Shown: piece by piece, positions 33,865 to 48,700 of the stretch
Layout: the number at the start of each line of letters is the position of its first letter
Position numbering within the stretch: position 1 is the first letter of the stretch
Translations under genes and position numbers: made by a program
Notes under the pieces: model-generated
Told to the model about the DNA's origin: nothing
Databases searched by the model: none
Seen by the model: only the letters and a program-made list of their open reading frames with translations
Source of the DNA: Misgurnus anguillicaudatus
Lineage: Eukaryota > Chordata > Actinopteri > Cypriniformes > Cobitidae
Assembly (NCBI RefSeq): GCF_027580225.2
Contig: NC_073351.2
Coordinates: 2,209,001 to 2,273,000, forward strand
Reading direction: 5' to 3'
DNA length: 64,000 bases

Positions 33865-36800
33865 TTCTCTGTAGTCTAGTGGTTAGAGTACTGATTCTCA
33901 CATGTGGGAGACCCAGGTTCAAGTCCCCCAATGTTTAAGTGGAGCTCTCTACTGACAAGTAGTCACTTCTTTAACTCTGATAGAGTTTGTGGGCAGCTTA
34001 TAGCCTGCATAATCTTTTTGCCTTCCCAAATCCAGTAGTTTGTTCATTTTATTACTGCTCATATGTCTCCTGAAGCAGTCTTCATAGCTGATGTGGGCTT
34101 AAGATTTCTGCTGGACATTTAAGATCAAATTTAAGATAGAGTTCTGGACCTAACATTCAGTGTCTCCAAGCAAAATGTATTCCTGTAAGTTTCAATTTAA
34201 GAAAGATTCCTGGACATAAAATTAGCAAATAATACAGCAGATGCCACAGTGTCTTTGGGTTTTGAAAGAAGCAAACAAATCTTCTTTAGATCTGATAGTT
34301 TTTATGTATTTTTGGTTTTGACTCTGACTGTACCAGCCAGCCAACTGTCTGAGCATAGGCAGCAATACAGATTTTGTCAGCCCAGCTTCAACTCATCCTC
34401 TGTAGTCTAGTGGTTAGAGCACTGATTCTCCCATAGAGCCCCAGGCCCCAGGTTCAAGTCTCACAAGGTTTAAGTGGAGTTCTCCACTGACAAGTAGTCA
34501 CTTGTTTAGCTATGATAGAGTTTGTGGGCAGCTTATAGCCTGCATATTCTATATTGCCTTCCCAAATCCAGTAGGTTGTTCATTTTATTACTGTTCCTAT
34601 GTCTCATGAAGCAGTCTTCATAGCTGATGTGGGCTTAAGATTTTTGCTGGACATTTGAGATAAGATTTAAGATAGACTTCTGGACATAAAATTCAGGGCT
34701 TTCAAGCAAAATGTATTCCTGTAAGTTTCAATTTAAGAAAGAGTCCTGGACATAAAATTAGCAAATAATACAGCAGATGCCAACAGTATCTTTGGGTTTT
34801 GAAAGAAGCAAACAAATCTTCTTTAGATCTGATAGTTTCATGTATTTTTGGTTTTGAATCTGACTGTACCAGCCAGCCAACTGTCTGAGCATAGGCAGCA
34901 ATACAGAGGACCAGGTTCTGTCAGCCCTGCTCCAACTCATCCTGTGTAGTCTAGTGGTTAGAGCACTGATTCTCACATGTGGGAGACCCAGGTTCAAGTC
35001 CCCCAATGTTTAAGTGGAGCTCTCTACTGACAAGTAGTCACTTCTTTAACTCTGATAGAGTTTATGGGCAGCTTATAGCCTGCATATTCTATTTTGCCTT
35101 CCCAAATCCAGTAGTTTGTTCATTTTATTACTGCTCCTATGTCTCCTGAAGCAGTCTTCATAGCTGATGTGGGCTTAAGATTTCTGCTGGACATTTAAGA
35201 TCAAATTTAAGATAGAGTTCTGGACCTAACATTCAGTGCCTCCAAGCAAAATGTATTCCTGTAAGTTTCAATTTAAGAAAGATTCCTGGACATAAAATTA
35301 GCAAATAATACAGCAGATGCCAACAGTGTCTTTGGGTTTTGAAAGAAGCAAACAAATCTTCTTTAGATCTGATAGTTTTCATGTATTTTTGGTTTTGACT
35401 CTGACTCTACCAGCCAGCCAACTGTCTGAGCATAGGCAGCAATACAGATTTTGTCAGCCCAGCTTCAACTCATCCTCTGTAGTCTAGTGGTTAGAGCACT
35501 GATTCTCCCATAGAGCCCCAGGCCCCAGGTTCAAGTCTCACAAGGTTTAAGTGGAGTTCTCCACTGACAAGTAGTTACTTGTTTAGCTCTGATAGAGTTT
35601 GTGGGCAGCTTATAGCCTGCATATTCTATATTGCCTTCCCAAATCCAGTAGGTTGTTCATTTTATTACTGTCCCTCTGTCTCATGAAGCAGTCTTCATAG
35701 CTGATGTGGGCTTAAGATTTTTGCTGGACATTTGAGATAAAATTTAAGATAGAGTTCTGGACATAAAATTCAGGGCTTTCAATCAAAATGTATTCCTGTA
35801 AGTTTCAATTTAAGAAAGAGTCCTGGACATAGAATTAGCAAATAATACAACAGATGCCAACAGTATCTTTGGGGTTTGAAAGAAGCAAACAAATCTTCTT
35901 TAGATCTGATAGTTTCATGTATTTTTGGTTTTGAATCTGACTGTACCAGCCAGCCAACTGTCTGAGCATAGGCAGCAATACACAGGACCAGGTTCTGTCA
36001 GCCCTGCTCCAACTCATCCTCTGTAGTCTAGTGGTTAGAGCACTGATTCTCACATGTGGGAGACCCAGGTTCAAGTACCCCAATGTTTAAGTGGAGCTCT
36101 CTACTGACAAGTAGTCACTTCTTTAACTCTGATAGAGTTTGTGGCCAGCTTATAGCCTGCATAATCTTTTTGCTTTCCCAACTCCAGTAGTTTGTTCATT
36201 TTATTACTGCTCCTATGTCTCCTGAAGCAGTCTTCATAGCTGATGTGGGCTTAAGATTTCTGCTGGACATTTAAGATCAAATTTAAGATAGAGTTCTGGA
36301 CCTAACATTCAGTGCCTCCAAGCAAAATGTATTCCTGTAAGTTTCAATTTAAGAAAGATTCCTGGACATAAAATTAGCAAATAATACAGCAGATGCCAAC
36401 AGTGTCTTTGGGTTTTGAAAGAAGCAAACAAATCTTCTTTAGATCTGATAGTGTTCATGTATTTTTGGTTTTGACTCTGACTCTACCAGCCAGCCAACTG
36501 TCTGAGCATAGGCAGCAATACAGATTTTGTCAGCCCAGTTTCAACTCATCCTCTGTAGTCTAGTGGTTAGAGCACTGATTCTCCCATAGAGCCCTAGGCC
36601 CAAGGTTCAAGTCTCACAAGGTTTAAGTGGAGTTCTCCACTGACAAGTAGTCAGTTGTTTAGCTCTGATAGAGTTTGTGGGCAGCTTATAGCCTGCATAT
36701 TCTATTTTGCCTTCCCAAATCCAGTAGGTTGTTCATTTTATTCCTGTTCCTATGTTTCATGAAGCAGTCTTCATAGCTGATGTGGGCTTAAGATTTTTGC

Positions 36801-37092
36801 TGGACATTTGAGATAAAATTTAAAATAGAGTTCTGGACATAAAATTCAGGGCTTTCAAGCAAAATGTATTCCTGTAAGTTTCAATTTAAGAAAGAGTCGT
36901 GGACATAAAATTAGCAAATAATACAACAGATGCCAACAGTATCTTTGGGGTTTGAAAGAAGCAAACAAATCTTCTTTAGATCTGATAGTTTCATGTATTT
37001 TTGGTTTTGAATCTGACTGTACCAGCCAGCCAACTGTCTGAGCATAGGCAGCAATACACAGGACCAGGTTCTGTCAGCCCTGCTCCAACTCA

Positions 37093-37624
37093 TCCTCTGT
37101 AGTCTAGTGGTTAGAGCACTGATTCTCACATGTGGGAGACCCAGGTTCAAGTCCCCCAATGTTTAAGTGGAGCTCTCTACTGACAAGTAGTCACTTCTTT
37201 AACTCTGATAGAGTTTGTGGCCAGCTTATAGCCTGCATAATCTTTTTGCTTTCCCAAATCCAGTAGTTTGTTCATTTTATTACTGCTCCTATGTCTCCTG
37301 AAGCAGTCTTCATAGCTGATGTGGGCTTAAGATTTTTGCTGGACATTTGAGATAAAATTTAAGATAGAGTTCTGGACATAAAATTCAGGGCTTTCAAGCA
37401 AAATGTATTCCTGTAAGTTTCAATTTAAGAAAGAGTCCTGGACATAAAATTAGCAAATAATACAGCAGATGCCAACAGTATCTTTGGGTTTCGAAAGAAG
37501 CAAACAAATCTTCTTTAGATCTGATAGTGTTCATGTATTTTTGGTTTTGAATCTGACTGTACCAGCCAGCCAACTGTCTGAGCATAGGCAGCAATACAGA
37601 TGTTGTCAGCCCAGCTTCAACTCA
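37093..37624 (+). repeat. Chimeric A-B-A monomer, copy 2
   Basis: This has the same mosaic structure and the same TTTCGAAAG as the copy at 20948, 16,145 bp (30 monomers) later. I see no difference between the two copies. Confidence 0.7.
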
Positions 37625-40600
37625 TCCTCTGTAGTCTAGTGGTTAGAGCACTGATTCTCCCATAGAGCCCCAGGCCCCAGGTTCAAGTCTCACAAGGTTT
37701 AAGTGGAGTTCTCCACTGACAAGTAGTCACTTGTTTAGCTCTGATAGAGTTTGTGGGCAGCTTATAGCCTGCATGTTCTATTTTGCCTTCCCAAATCCAG
37801 TAGGTTGTTCATTTTATTACTGTTCCTATGTCTCATGAAGCAGTCTTCATAGCTGATGTGGGCTTAAGATTTTTGCTGGACATTTGAGATAAAATTTAAG
37901 ATAGAGTTCTGGACATAAAATTCAGGGCTTTCAAGCAAAATGTATTCCTGTAAGTTTCAATTTAAGAAAGAGTCCTGGACATAAAATTAGCAAATAATAC
38001 AGCAGATGCCAACAGTATCTTTGGGTTTTGAAAGAAGCAAACAAATCTTCTTTAGATCTGATAGTTTCGTGTATTTTTGGTTTTGAATCCGACTGTACCA
38101 GCCAGCCAACTGTCTGAGCATAGGCAGCAATACACAGGACCAGGTTCTGTCAGCCCTGCTCCAACTCATCCTGTGTAGTCTAGTGGTTAGAGCACTGATT
38201 CTCACATGTGGGAGACCCAGGTTCAAGTCCCCCAATGTTTAAGTGGAGCTCTCTACTGACAAGTAGTCACTTCTTTAACTCTGATAGAGTTTATGGGCAG
38301 CTTATAGCCTGCATATTCTGTTTTGCCTTCCCAAATCCAGTAGTTTGTTCATTTTATTACTGCTCCTATGTCTCCTGAAGCAGTCTTCATAGCTGATGTG
38401 GGCTTAAGATTTCTGCTGGACATTTAAGATCAAATTTAAGATAGAGTTCTGGACCTAACATTCAGTGCCTCCAAGCAAAATGTATTCCTGTAAGTTTCAA
38501 TTTAAGAAAGATTCCTGGACATAAAATTAGCAAATAATACAGCAGATGCCAACAGTGTCTTTGGGTTTTGAAAGAAGCAAACAAATCTTCTTTAGATCTG
38601 ATAGTGTTCATGTATTTTTGGTTTTGACTCTGACTCTACCAGCCAGCCAACTCTCTGAGCATAGGCAGCAATACAGATGTTGTCAGCCCAGTTTCAACTC
38701 ATCCTCTGTAGTCTAGTGGTTAGAGCACTGATTCTCCCATAGAGCCCCAGGCCCCAGGTTCAAGTCTCACAAGGTTTAAGTGGAGTTCTCCACTGACAAG
38801 TAGTTACTTGTTTAGCTCTGATAGAGTTTGTGGGCAGCTTATAGCCTGCATATTCTATATTGCCTTCCCAAATCCAGTAGGTTGTTCATTTTATTACTGT
38901 CCCTCTGTCTCATGAAGCAGTCTTCATAGCTGATGTGGGCTTAAGATTTTTGCTGGACATTTGAGATAAAATTTAAGATAGAGTTCTGGACATAAAATTC
39001 AGGGCTTTCAATCAAAATGTATTCCTGTAAGTTTCAATTTAAGAAAGAGTCCTGGACATAGAATTAGCAAATAATACAACAGATGCCAACAGTATCTTTG
39101 GGGTTTGAAAGAAGCAAACAAATCTTCTTTAGATCTGATAGTTTCATGTATTTTTGGTTTTGAATCTGACTGTACCAGCCAGCCAACTGTCTGAGCATAG
39201 GCAGCAATACACAGGACCAGGTTCTGTCAGCCCTGCTCCAACTCATCCTCTGTAGTCTAGTGGTTAGAGCACTGATTCTCACATGTGGGAGACCCAGGTT
39301 CAAGTACCCCAATGTTTAAGTGGAGCTCTCTACTGACAAGTAGTCACTTCTTTAACTCTGATAGAGTTTGTGGCCAGCTTATAGCCTGCATAATCTTTTT
39401 GCTTTCCCAACTCCAGTAGTTTGTTCATTTTATTACTGCTCCTATGTCTCCTGAAGCAGTCTTCATAGCTGATGTGGGCTTAAGATTTCTGCTGGACATT
39501 TAAGATCAAATTTAAGATAGAGTTCTGGACCTAACATTCAGTGCCTCCAAGCAAAATGTATTCCTGTAAGTTTCAATTTAAGAAAGATTCCTGGACATAA
39601 AATTAGCAAATAATACAGCAGATGCCAACAGTGTCTTTGGGTTTTGAAAGAAGCAAACAAATCTTCTTTAGATCTGATAGTGTTCATGTATTTTTGGTTT
39701 TGACTCTGACTCTACCAGCCAGCCAACTGTCTGAGCATAGGCAGCAATACAGATTTTGTCAGCCCAGTTTCAACTCATCCTCTGTAGTCTAGTGGTTAGA
39801 GCACTGATTCTCCCATAGAGCCCTAGGCCCAAGGTTCAAGTCTCACAAGGTTTAAGTGGAGTTCTCCACTGACAAGTAGTCAGTTGTTTAGCTCTGATAG
39901 AGTTTGTGGGCAGCTTATAGCCTGCATATTCTATTTTGCCTTCCCAAATCCAGTAGGTTGTTCATTTTATTACTGTTCCTATGTTTCATGAAGCAGTCTT
40001 CATAGCTGATGTGGGCTTAAGATTTTTGCTGGACATTTGAGATAAAATTTAAAATAGAGTTCTGGACATAAAATTCAGGGCTTTCAAGCAAAATGTATTC
40101 CTGTAAGTTTCAATTTAAGAAAGAGTCGTGGACATAAAATTAGCAAATAATACAACAGATGCCAACAGAATCTTTGGGGTTTGAAAGAAGCAAACAAATC
40201 TTCTTTAGATCTGATAGTTTCATGTATTTTTGGTTTTGAATCTGACTGTACCAGCCAGCCAACTGTCTGAGCATAGGCAGCAATACACAGGACCAGGTTC
40301 TGTCAGCCCTGTTCCAACTCATCCTCTGTAGTCTAGTGGTTAGAGCACTGATTCTCACATGTGGGAGACCCAGGTTCAAGTCCCCCAATGTTTAAGTGGA
40401 GCTCTCTACTGACAAGTAGTCACTTCTTTAACTCTGATAGAGTTTGTGGCCAGCTTATAGCCTGCATAATCTTTTTGCTTTCCCAAATCCAGTAGTTTGT
40501 TCATTTTATTACTGCTCCTATGTCTCCTGAAGCAGTCTTCATAGCTGATGTGGGCTTAAGATTTCTGCTGGACATTTAAGATCAAATTTAAGATAGAGTT

Positions 40601-42474
40601 CTGGACCTAACATTCAGTGCCTCCAAGCAAAATGTATTCCTGTAAGTTTCAATTTAAGAAAGAGTCGTGGACATAAAATTAGCAAATAATACAGCAGATG
40701 CCAACAGTGTCTTTGGGTTTTGAAAGAAGCAAACAAATCTTCTTTAGATCTGATAGTGTTCATGTATTTTTGGTTTTGACTCTGACTCTACCAGCCAGCC
40801 AACTGTCTGAGCATAGGCAGCAATACAGATTTTGTCAGCCCAGTTTCAACTCATCCTCTGTGGTCTAGTGGTTAGAGCACTGATTCTCCCATAGAGCCCC
40901 AGGCCCCAGGTTCAAGTCTCACAAGGTTTAAGTGGAGTTCTCCACTGACAAGTAGTCACTTGTTTAGCTCTGATAGAGTTTGTGGGCAGCTTATAGCCTG
41001 CATATTCTATTTTGCCTTCCCAAATCCAGTAGGTTGTTCATTTTATTACTGTTCCTATGTTTCATGAAGCAGTCTTCATAGCTGATGTGGGCTTAAGATT
41101 TTTGCTGGACATTTGAGATAAAATTTAAGATAGAGTTCTGGACATAAAATTCAGGGCTTTCAAGCAAAATGTATTCCTGTAAGTTTCAATTTAAGAAAGA
41201 GTCCTGGACATAAAATTAGCAAATAATACAGTAGATGCCTACAGTATCTTTGGGGTTTGAAAGAAGCAAACAAATCTTCTTTAGATCTGATAGTTTCATG
41301 TATTTTTGGTTTTGAATCTGACTGTACCAGCCAGCCAACTGTCTGAGCATAGGCAGCAATACACAGGACCAGGTTCTGTCAGCCCTGCTCCAACTCATCC
41401 ACTGTAGTCTAGTGGTTAGAGCACTGATTCTCACATGTGGGAGACCCAGGTTCAAGTCCCCCAATGTTTAAGTGGAGCTCTCTACTGACAAGTAGTAACT
41501 TCTTTAACTCTGATAGAGTTTGTGGCCAGCTTATAGCCTGCATATTCTATTTTGCCTTCCCAAATCCAGTAGTTTGTTCATTTTATTACTGCTCCTATGT
41601 CTCCTGAAGCAGTCTTCATAGCTGATGTGGGCTTAAGATTTCTGCTGGACATTTAAGATCAAATTTAAGATAGAGTTCTGGACCTAACATTCAGTGCCTC
41701 CAAGCAAAATGTATTCCTGTAAGTTTCAATTTAAGAAAGATTCCTGGACATAAAATTAGCAAATAATACAGCAGATGCCAACAGTGTCTTTGGGTTTTGA
41801 AAGAAGCAAACAAATCTTCTTTAGATCTGATAGTGTTCATGTATTTTTGGTTTTGACTCTGACTCTACCAGCCAGCCAACTGTCTGAGCATAGGCAGCAA
41901 TACAGATTTTGTCAGCCCAGTTTCAACTCATCCTCTGTAGTCTAGTGGTTAGAGCACTGATTCTCCCATAGAGCCCTAGGCCCAAAGTTCAAGTCTCACA
42001 AGGTTTAAGTGGAGTTCTCCACTGACAAGTAGTCAGTTGTTTAGCTCTGATAGAGTTTGTGGGCAGCTTATAGCCTGCATATTCTATTTTGCCTTCCCAA
42101 ATCCAGTAGGTTGTTCATTTTATTACTGTTCCTATGTTTCATGAAGCAGTCTTCATAGCTGATGTGGGCTTAAGATTTTTGCTGGACATTTGAGATAAAA
42201 TTTAAAATAGAGTTCTGGACATAAAATTCAGGGCTTTCAAGCAAAATGTATTCCTGTAAGTTTCAATTTAAGAAAGAGTCGTGGACATAAAATTAGCAAA
42301 TAATACAACAGATGCCAACAGTATCTTTGGGGTTTGAAAGAAGCAAACAAATCTTCTTTAGATCTGATAGTTTCATGTATTTTTGGTTTTGAATCTGACT
42401 GTACCAGCCAGCCAACTGTCTGAGCATAGGCAGCAATACACAGGACCAGGTTCTGTCAGCCCTGCTCCAACTCA

Positions 42475-43080
42475 TCCTCTGTAGTCTAGTGGTTAGAGCA
42501 CTGATTCTCACATGTGGGAGACCCAGGTTCAAGTCCCCCAATGTTTAAGTGGAGCTCTCTACTGACAAGTAGTCACTTCTTTACCTCTGATAGAGTTTGT
42601 GGCCAGCTTATAGCCTGCATAATCTTTTTGCTTTCCCAAATCCAGTAGTTTGTTCATTTTATTACTGCTCCTATGTCTCCTGAAGCAGTCTTCATAGCTG
42701 ATGTGGGCTTAAGATTTTTGCTGGACATTTGAGATAAAATTTAAGACAGAGTTCTGGACATAAAATTCAGGGCTTTCAAAAGAAATGTATTCCTGTAAGT
42801 TTCAATTTAAGAAAGAGTCCTGGACATAAAATTAGCAAATAATACAGCAGATGCCAACAGTATCTTTGGGTTTTGAAAGAAGCAAACAAATCTTCTTTAG
42901 ATCTGATAGTTTCATGTATTTTTGGTTTTGAATCTGACTGTACCAGCCAGCCAACTGTCTGAGCATAGGCAGCAATACACAGGACCAGGTTCTGTCAGCC
43001 CTGCTCCAACTCATCCTGTGTAGTCTAGTGGTTAGAGCACTGATTCTCACATGTGGGAGACCCAGGTTCAAGTCCCCCAA
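42475..43080 (+). repeat. AA doublet opening block IV
   Basis: This is a copy of the same doublet 11,839 bp after block III's. It has a private change, TTTCAAAAGAAATG for TTTCAAGCAAAATG, near 42780. The other markers are unchanged. Confidence 0.8.
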
Positions 43081-44622
43081 TGTTTAAGTGGATCTCTCTA
43101 CTGACAAGTAGTCACTTCTTTAACTCTGATAGAGTTTATGGGCAGCTTATAGCCTGCATATTCTGTTTTGCCTTCCCAAATCCAGTAGTTTGTTCATTTT
43201 ATTACTGCTCCTATGTCTCCTGAAGCAGTCTTCATAGCTGATGTGGGCTTAAGATTTCTGCTGGACATTTAAGATCAAATTTAAGATAGAGTTCTGGACC
43301 TAACATTCAGTGCCTCCAAGCAAAATGTATTCCTGTAAGTTTCAATTTAAGAAAGATTCCTGGACATAAAATTAGCAAATAATACAGCAGATGCCAACAG
43401 TGTCTTTGGGTTTTGAAAGAAGCAAACAAATCTTCTTTAGATCTGATAGTGTTCATGTATTTTTGGTTTTGACTCTGACTCTACCAGCCAGCCAACTCTC
43501 TGAGCATAGGCAGCAATACAGATTTTGTCAGCCCAGTTTCAACTCATCCTCTGTAGTCTAGTGGTTAGAGCACTGATTCTCCCATAGAGCCCTAGGCCCA
43601 AGGTTCAAGTCTCACAAGGTTTAAGTGGAGTTCTCCACTGACAAGTAGTCACTTGTTTAGCTCTGATAGAGTTTGTGGGCAGCTTATAGCCTGCATATTC
43701 TATTTTGCCTTTCCAAATCCAGTAGGTTTTTCATTTTATTACTGTTCCTATGTTTCATGAAGCAGTCTTCATAGCTGATGTGGGCTTAAGATTTTTGCTG
43801 GACATTTGAGATAAAATTTAAGATAGAGTTCTGGACATAAAATTCAGGGCTTTCAAGCAAAATGTATTCCTGTAAGTTTCAATTTAAGAAAGAGTCCTGG
43901 ACATAAAATTAGCAAATAATACAGCAGATGCCAACAGTATCTTTGGGGTTTGAAAGAAGCAAACAAATCTTCTTTAGATCTGATAGTTTCATGTATTTTT
44001 GGTTTTGAATCTGACTGTACCAGCCAGCCAACTGTCTGAGCATAGGCAGCAATACACAGGACCAGGTTCTGTCAGCCCTGCTCCAACTCATCCACTGTAG
44101 TCTAGTGGTTAGAGCACTGATTCTCACATGTGGGAGACCCAGGTTCAAGTCCCCCAATGTTTAAGTGGAGCTCTCTACTGACAAGTAGTAACTTCTTTAA
44201 CTCTGATAGAGTTTGTGGCCAGCTTATAGCCTGCATAATCTTTTTGCCTTCCCAAATCCAGTAGTTTGTTCATTTTATTACTGCTCCTATGTCTCCTGAA
44301 GCAGTCTTCATAGCTGATGTGGGCTTAAGATTTTTGCTGGACATTTGAGATAAAATTTAAGATAGAGTTCTGGACCTAACATTCAGTGCCTCCAAGCAAA
44401 ATGTATTCCTGTAAGTTTCAATTTAAGAAAGATTCCTGGACATAAAATTAGCAAATTATACAGCAGATGCCAACAGCGTCTTTGGGTTTTGAAAGAAGCA
44501 AACAAATTATCTTTAGATCTGATAGTGTTCATGTATTTTTGGTTTTGACTCTGACTCTACCAGCCAGCCAACTGTCTGAGCATAGGCAGCAATACAGATT
44601 TTGTCAGCCCAGATTCAACTCA

Positions 44623-45703
44623 TCATCTGTAGTCTAGTGGTTAGGGCACTGATTCTCCCATAGAGCCCCAGGCCCCAGGTTCAAGTCTCACAAGGTTTAA
44701 GTGTAGTTCTCCACTGACAAGTAGTCACTTGTTTAGCTCTAATAGAGTTTGTGGGCAGCTTATAGCCTGCATATTCTATTTTGCCTTCCCAAATCCAGTA
44801 GTTTGTTCATTTTATTACTGCTCCTATGTCTCCTGAAGCAGTCTTCATAGCTGATGTGGGCTTAAGATTTCTGCTGGACATTTAAGATCAAATTTAAGAT
44901 AGAGTTCTGGACCTAACATTCAGTGCCTCCAAGCAAAATGTATTCCTGTAAGTTTCAATTTAAGAAAGATTCCTGGACATAAAATTAGCAAATAATACAG
45001 CAGATGCCAACAGTGTCTTTGGGTTTTGAAAGAAGCAAACAAATCTTCTTTAGATCTGATAGTGTTCATGTATTTTTGGTTTTGACTCTGACTCTACCAG
45101 CCAGCCAACTCTCTGACCATAGGCAGCAATACAGATTATGTCAGCCCAGTTTCAACTCATCCTCTGTAGTCTAGTGGTTAGAGCACTGATTCTCCCATAG
45201 AGCCCTAGGCCCCAAGTTCAAGTCTCACAAGGTTTAAGTGGAGTTCTCCACTGACAAGTAGTCACTTGTTTAGCTCTGATAGAGTTTGTGGGCAGCTTAT
45301 AGCCTGCATATTCTATTTTGCCTTTCCAAATCCAGTAGGTTGTTCATTTTATTACTGTTCCTATGTTTCATGAAGCAGTCTTCATAGCTGATGTGGGCTT
45401 AAGATTTTTGCTGGACATTTGAGATAAAATTTAAGATAGAGTTCTGGACATTAAATTCAGGGCTTTCAAGCAAAATGTATTCCTGTAAGTTTCAATTTAA
45501 GAAAGAGTCCTGGACATAAAATTAGCAAATAATACAACAGATGCCAACAGTATCTTTGGGGTTTGAAAGAAGCAAACAAATCTTCTTTAGATCTGATAGT
45601 TTCATGTATTTTTGGTTTTGAATCTGACTGTACCAGCCAGCCAACTGTCTGAGCATAGGCAGCAATACACAGGACCAGGTTCTGTCAGCCCTGCTCCAAC
45701 TCA
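44623..45703 (+). repeat. BB doublet, copy 4 of 5
   Basis: B-type blocks start at 44623 and 45160, 11,839 bp after copy 3. The marker set is complete. A private ACAGATTATGTC (about 45131) lies before the second block. Confidence 0.8.
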
Positions 45704-48700
45704 TTCTCTGTAGTCTAGTGGTTAGAGTACTGATTCTCACATGTGGGAGACCCAGGTTCAAGTCCCCCAATGTTTAAGTGGAGCTCTCTACTGACAAGTA
45801 GTCACTTCTTTAACTCTGATAGAGTTTGTGGGCAGCTTATAGCCTGCATAATCTTTTTGCCTTCCCAAATCCAGTAGTTTGTTCATTTTATTACTGCTCA
45901 TATGTCTCCTGAAGCAGTCTTCATAGCTGATGTGGGCTTAAGATTTCTGCTGGACATTTAAGATCAAATTTAAGATAGAGTTCTGGACCTAACATTCAGT
46001 GTCTCCAAGCAAAATGTATTCCTGTAAGTTTCAATTTAAGAAAGATTCCTGGACATAAAATTAGCAAATAATACAGCAGATGCCACAGTGTCTTTGGGTT
46101 TTGAAAGAAGCAAACAAATCTTCTTTAGATCTGATAGTTTTTATGTATTTTTGGTTTTGACTCTGACTGTACCAGCCAGCCAACTGTCTGAGCATAGGCA
46201 GCAATACAGATTTTGTCAGCCCAGCTTCAACTCATCCTCTGTAGTCTAGTGGTTAGAGCACTGATTCTCCCATAGAGCCCCAGGCCCCAGGTTCAAGTCT
46301 CACAAGGTTTAAGTGGAGTTCTCCACTGACAAGTAGTCACTTGTTTAGCTCTGATAGAGTTTGTGGGCAGCTTATAGTCTGCATATTCTATTTTGCCTTC
46401 CCAAATCCAGTAGGTTGTTCATTTTATTACTGTTCCTATGTCTCATGAAGCAGTCTTCATAGCTGATGTGGGCTTAAGATTTTTGATGGACATTTGAGAT
46501 AAAATTTAAGATAGAGTTCTGGACATAAAATTCAGGGCTTTCAAGCAAAATGTATTCCTGTAAGTTTCAATTTAAGAACGAGTCCTGGACATAAAATTAG
46601 CAAATAATACAGCAGATGCCAACAGTATCTTTGGGTTTTGAAAGAAGCAAACAAATCTTCTTTAGATTTGATAGTTTCATGTATTTTTGGTTTTGAATCT
46701 GACTGTACCAGCCAGCCAACTGTCTGAGCATAGGCAGCAATACACAGGACCAGGTTCTGTCAGCCGTGTTCCAACTCATCCTGTGTAGTCTAGTGGTTAG
46801 AGCACTGATTCTCACATGTGGGAGACCCAGGTTCAAGTCCCCCCAATGTTTAAGTGGAGCTCTCTACTGACAAGTAGTCACTTCTTTAACTCTGATAGAG
46901 TTTATGGGCAGCTTATAGCCTGCATATTCTATTTTGCCTTCCCAAATCCAGTAGTTTGTTCATTTTATTACTGCTCCTATGTCTCCTGAAGCTGTCTTCA
47001 TAGCTGATGTGGGCTTAAGATTTCTGCTGGACATTTAAGATCAAATTTAAGATAAAGTTCTGGACCTAACATTCAGTGCTTCCAAGCAAAATGTATTCCT
47101 GTAAGTTTCAATTTAAGAAAGATTCCTGGACATAAAATTAGCAAATAATACAGCAGATGCCAACAGTGTCTTTGGGTTTTGAAAGAAGCAAACAAATCTT
47201 CTTTAGATCTGATAGTTTTCATGTATTTTTGGTTTTGACTCTGACTCTACCAGCCAGCCAACTGTCTGAGCATAGGCAGCAATACAGATTTTGTCAGCCC
47301 AGTTTCAACTCATCCTCTGTAGTCTAGTGGTTAGAGCACTGATTCTCCCATAGAGCCCTAGGCCCAAGGTTCAAGTCTCACAAGGTTTAAGTGGAGTTCT
47401 CCACTGACAAGTAGTCACTTGTTTAGCTCTGATAGAGTTTGTGGGCAGCTTATAGCCTGCATATTCTATTTTGCCTTCCCAAATCCAGTAGGTTGTTCAT
47501 TTTATTACTGTTCCTATGTTTCATGAAGCAGTCTTCATAGCTGATGTGGGCTTAAGATTTTTGCTGGACATTTGAGATAAAATTTAAGATAGAGTTCTGG
47601 ACATAAAATTCAGGGCTTTCAAGCAAAATGTATTCCTGTAAGTTTCAATTTAAAAAAGAGTCCTGGACATAAAATTAGCAAATAATACAGCAGATGCCAA
47701 CAGTATCTTTGGGGTTTGAAAGAAGCAAACAAATCTTCTTTAGATCTGATAGTTTCATGTATTTTTGGTTTTGAATCTGACTGTACCAGCCAGCCAACTG
47801 TCTGAGCATAGGCAGCAATACACAGGACCAGGTTCTGTCAGCCCTGCTCCAACTCATCCTGTGTAGTCTAGTGGTTAGAGCACTGATTCTCACATGTGGG
47901 AGACCCAGGTTCAAGTCCCCCAATGTTTAAGTGGAGCTCTCTACTGACAAGTAGTCACTTCTTTAACTCTGATAGAGTTTATGGGCAGCTTATAGCCTGC
48001 ATATTCTATTTTGCCTTCCCAAATCCAGTAGTTTGTTCATTTTATTACTGCTCCTATGTCTCCTGAAGCAGTCTTCATAGCTGATGTGGGCTTAAGATTT
48101 CTGCTGGACATTTAAGATCAAATTTAAGATAGAGTTCTGGACCTAACATTCAGTGCCTCCAAGCAAAATGTATTCCTGTAAGTTTCAATTTAAGAAAGAT
48201 TCCTGGACATAAAATTAGCAAATAATACAGGAGATGCCAACAGTGTCTTTGGGTTTTGAAAGAAGCAAACAAATCTTCTTTAGATCTGATAGTTTTCATG
48301 TATTTTTGGTTTTGACTCTGACTCTACCAGCCAGCCAACTGTCTGAGCATAGGCAGCAATACAGATTTTGTCAGCCCAGCTTCAACTCATCCTCTGTAGT
48401 CTAGTGGTTAGAGCACTGATTCTCCCATAGAGCCCCAGGCCCCAGGTTCAAGTCTCACAAGGTTTAAGTGGAGTTCTCCACTGACAAGTAGTTACTTGTT
48501 TAGCTCTGATAGAGTTTGTGGGCAGCTTATAGCCTGCATATTCTATATTGCCTTCCCAAATCCAGTAGGTTGTTCATTTTATTACTGTCCCTCTGTCTCA
48601 TGAAGCAGTCTTCATAGCTGATGTGGGCTTAAGATTTTTGCTGGACATTTGAGATAAAATTTAAGATAGAGTTCTGGACATAAAATTCAGGGCTTTCAAG

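Larger units (their letters stand above)
30636..42474 (+). repeat. Higher-order block III (22 monomers, 11,839 bp)
   Basis: This block repeats the opening of block II: AA doublet at 30636, BB doublet at 32784, and the chimeric monomer at 37093-37624. The chimera lies 16,145 bp after its counterpart instead of 17,222 bp, so exactly one 1,077-bp dimer has been lost between them. The loss falls around 34 kb: the A monomer at 34940 carries the private CAGAGGACC of the block II monomer at 18796, but neighbouring sites come from a different copy. Confidence 0.75.
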
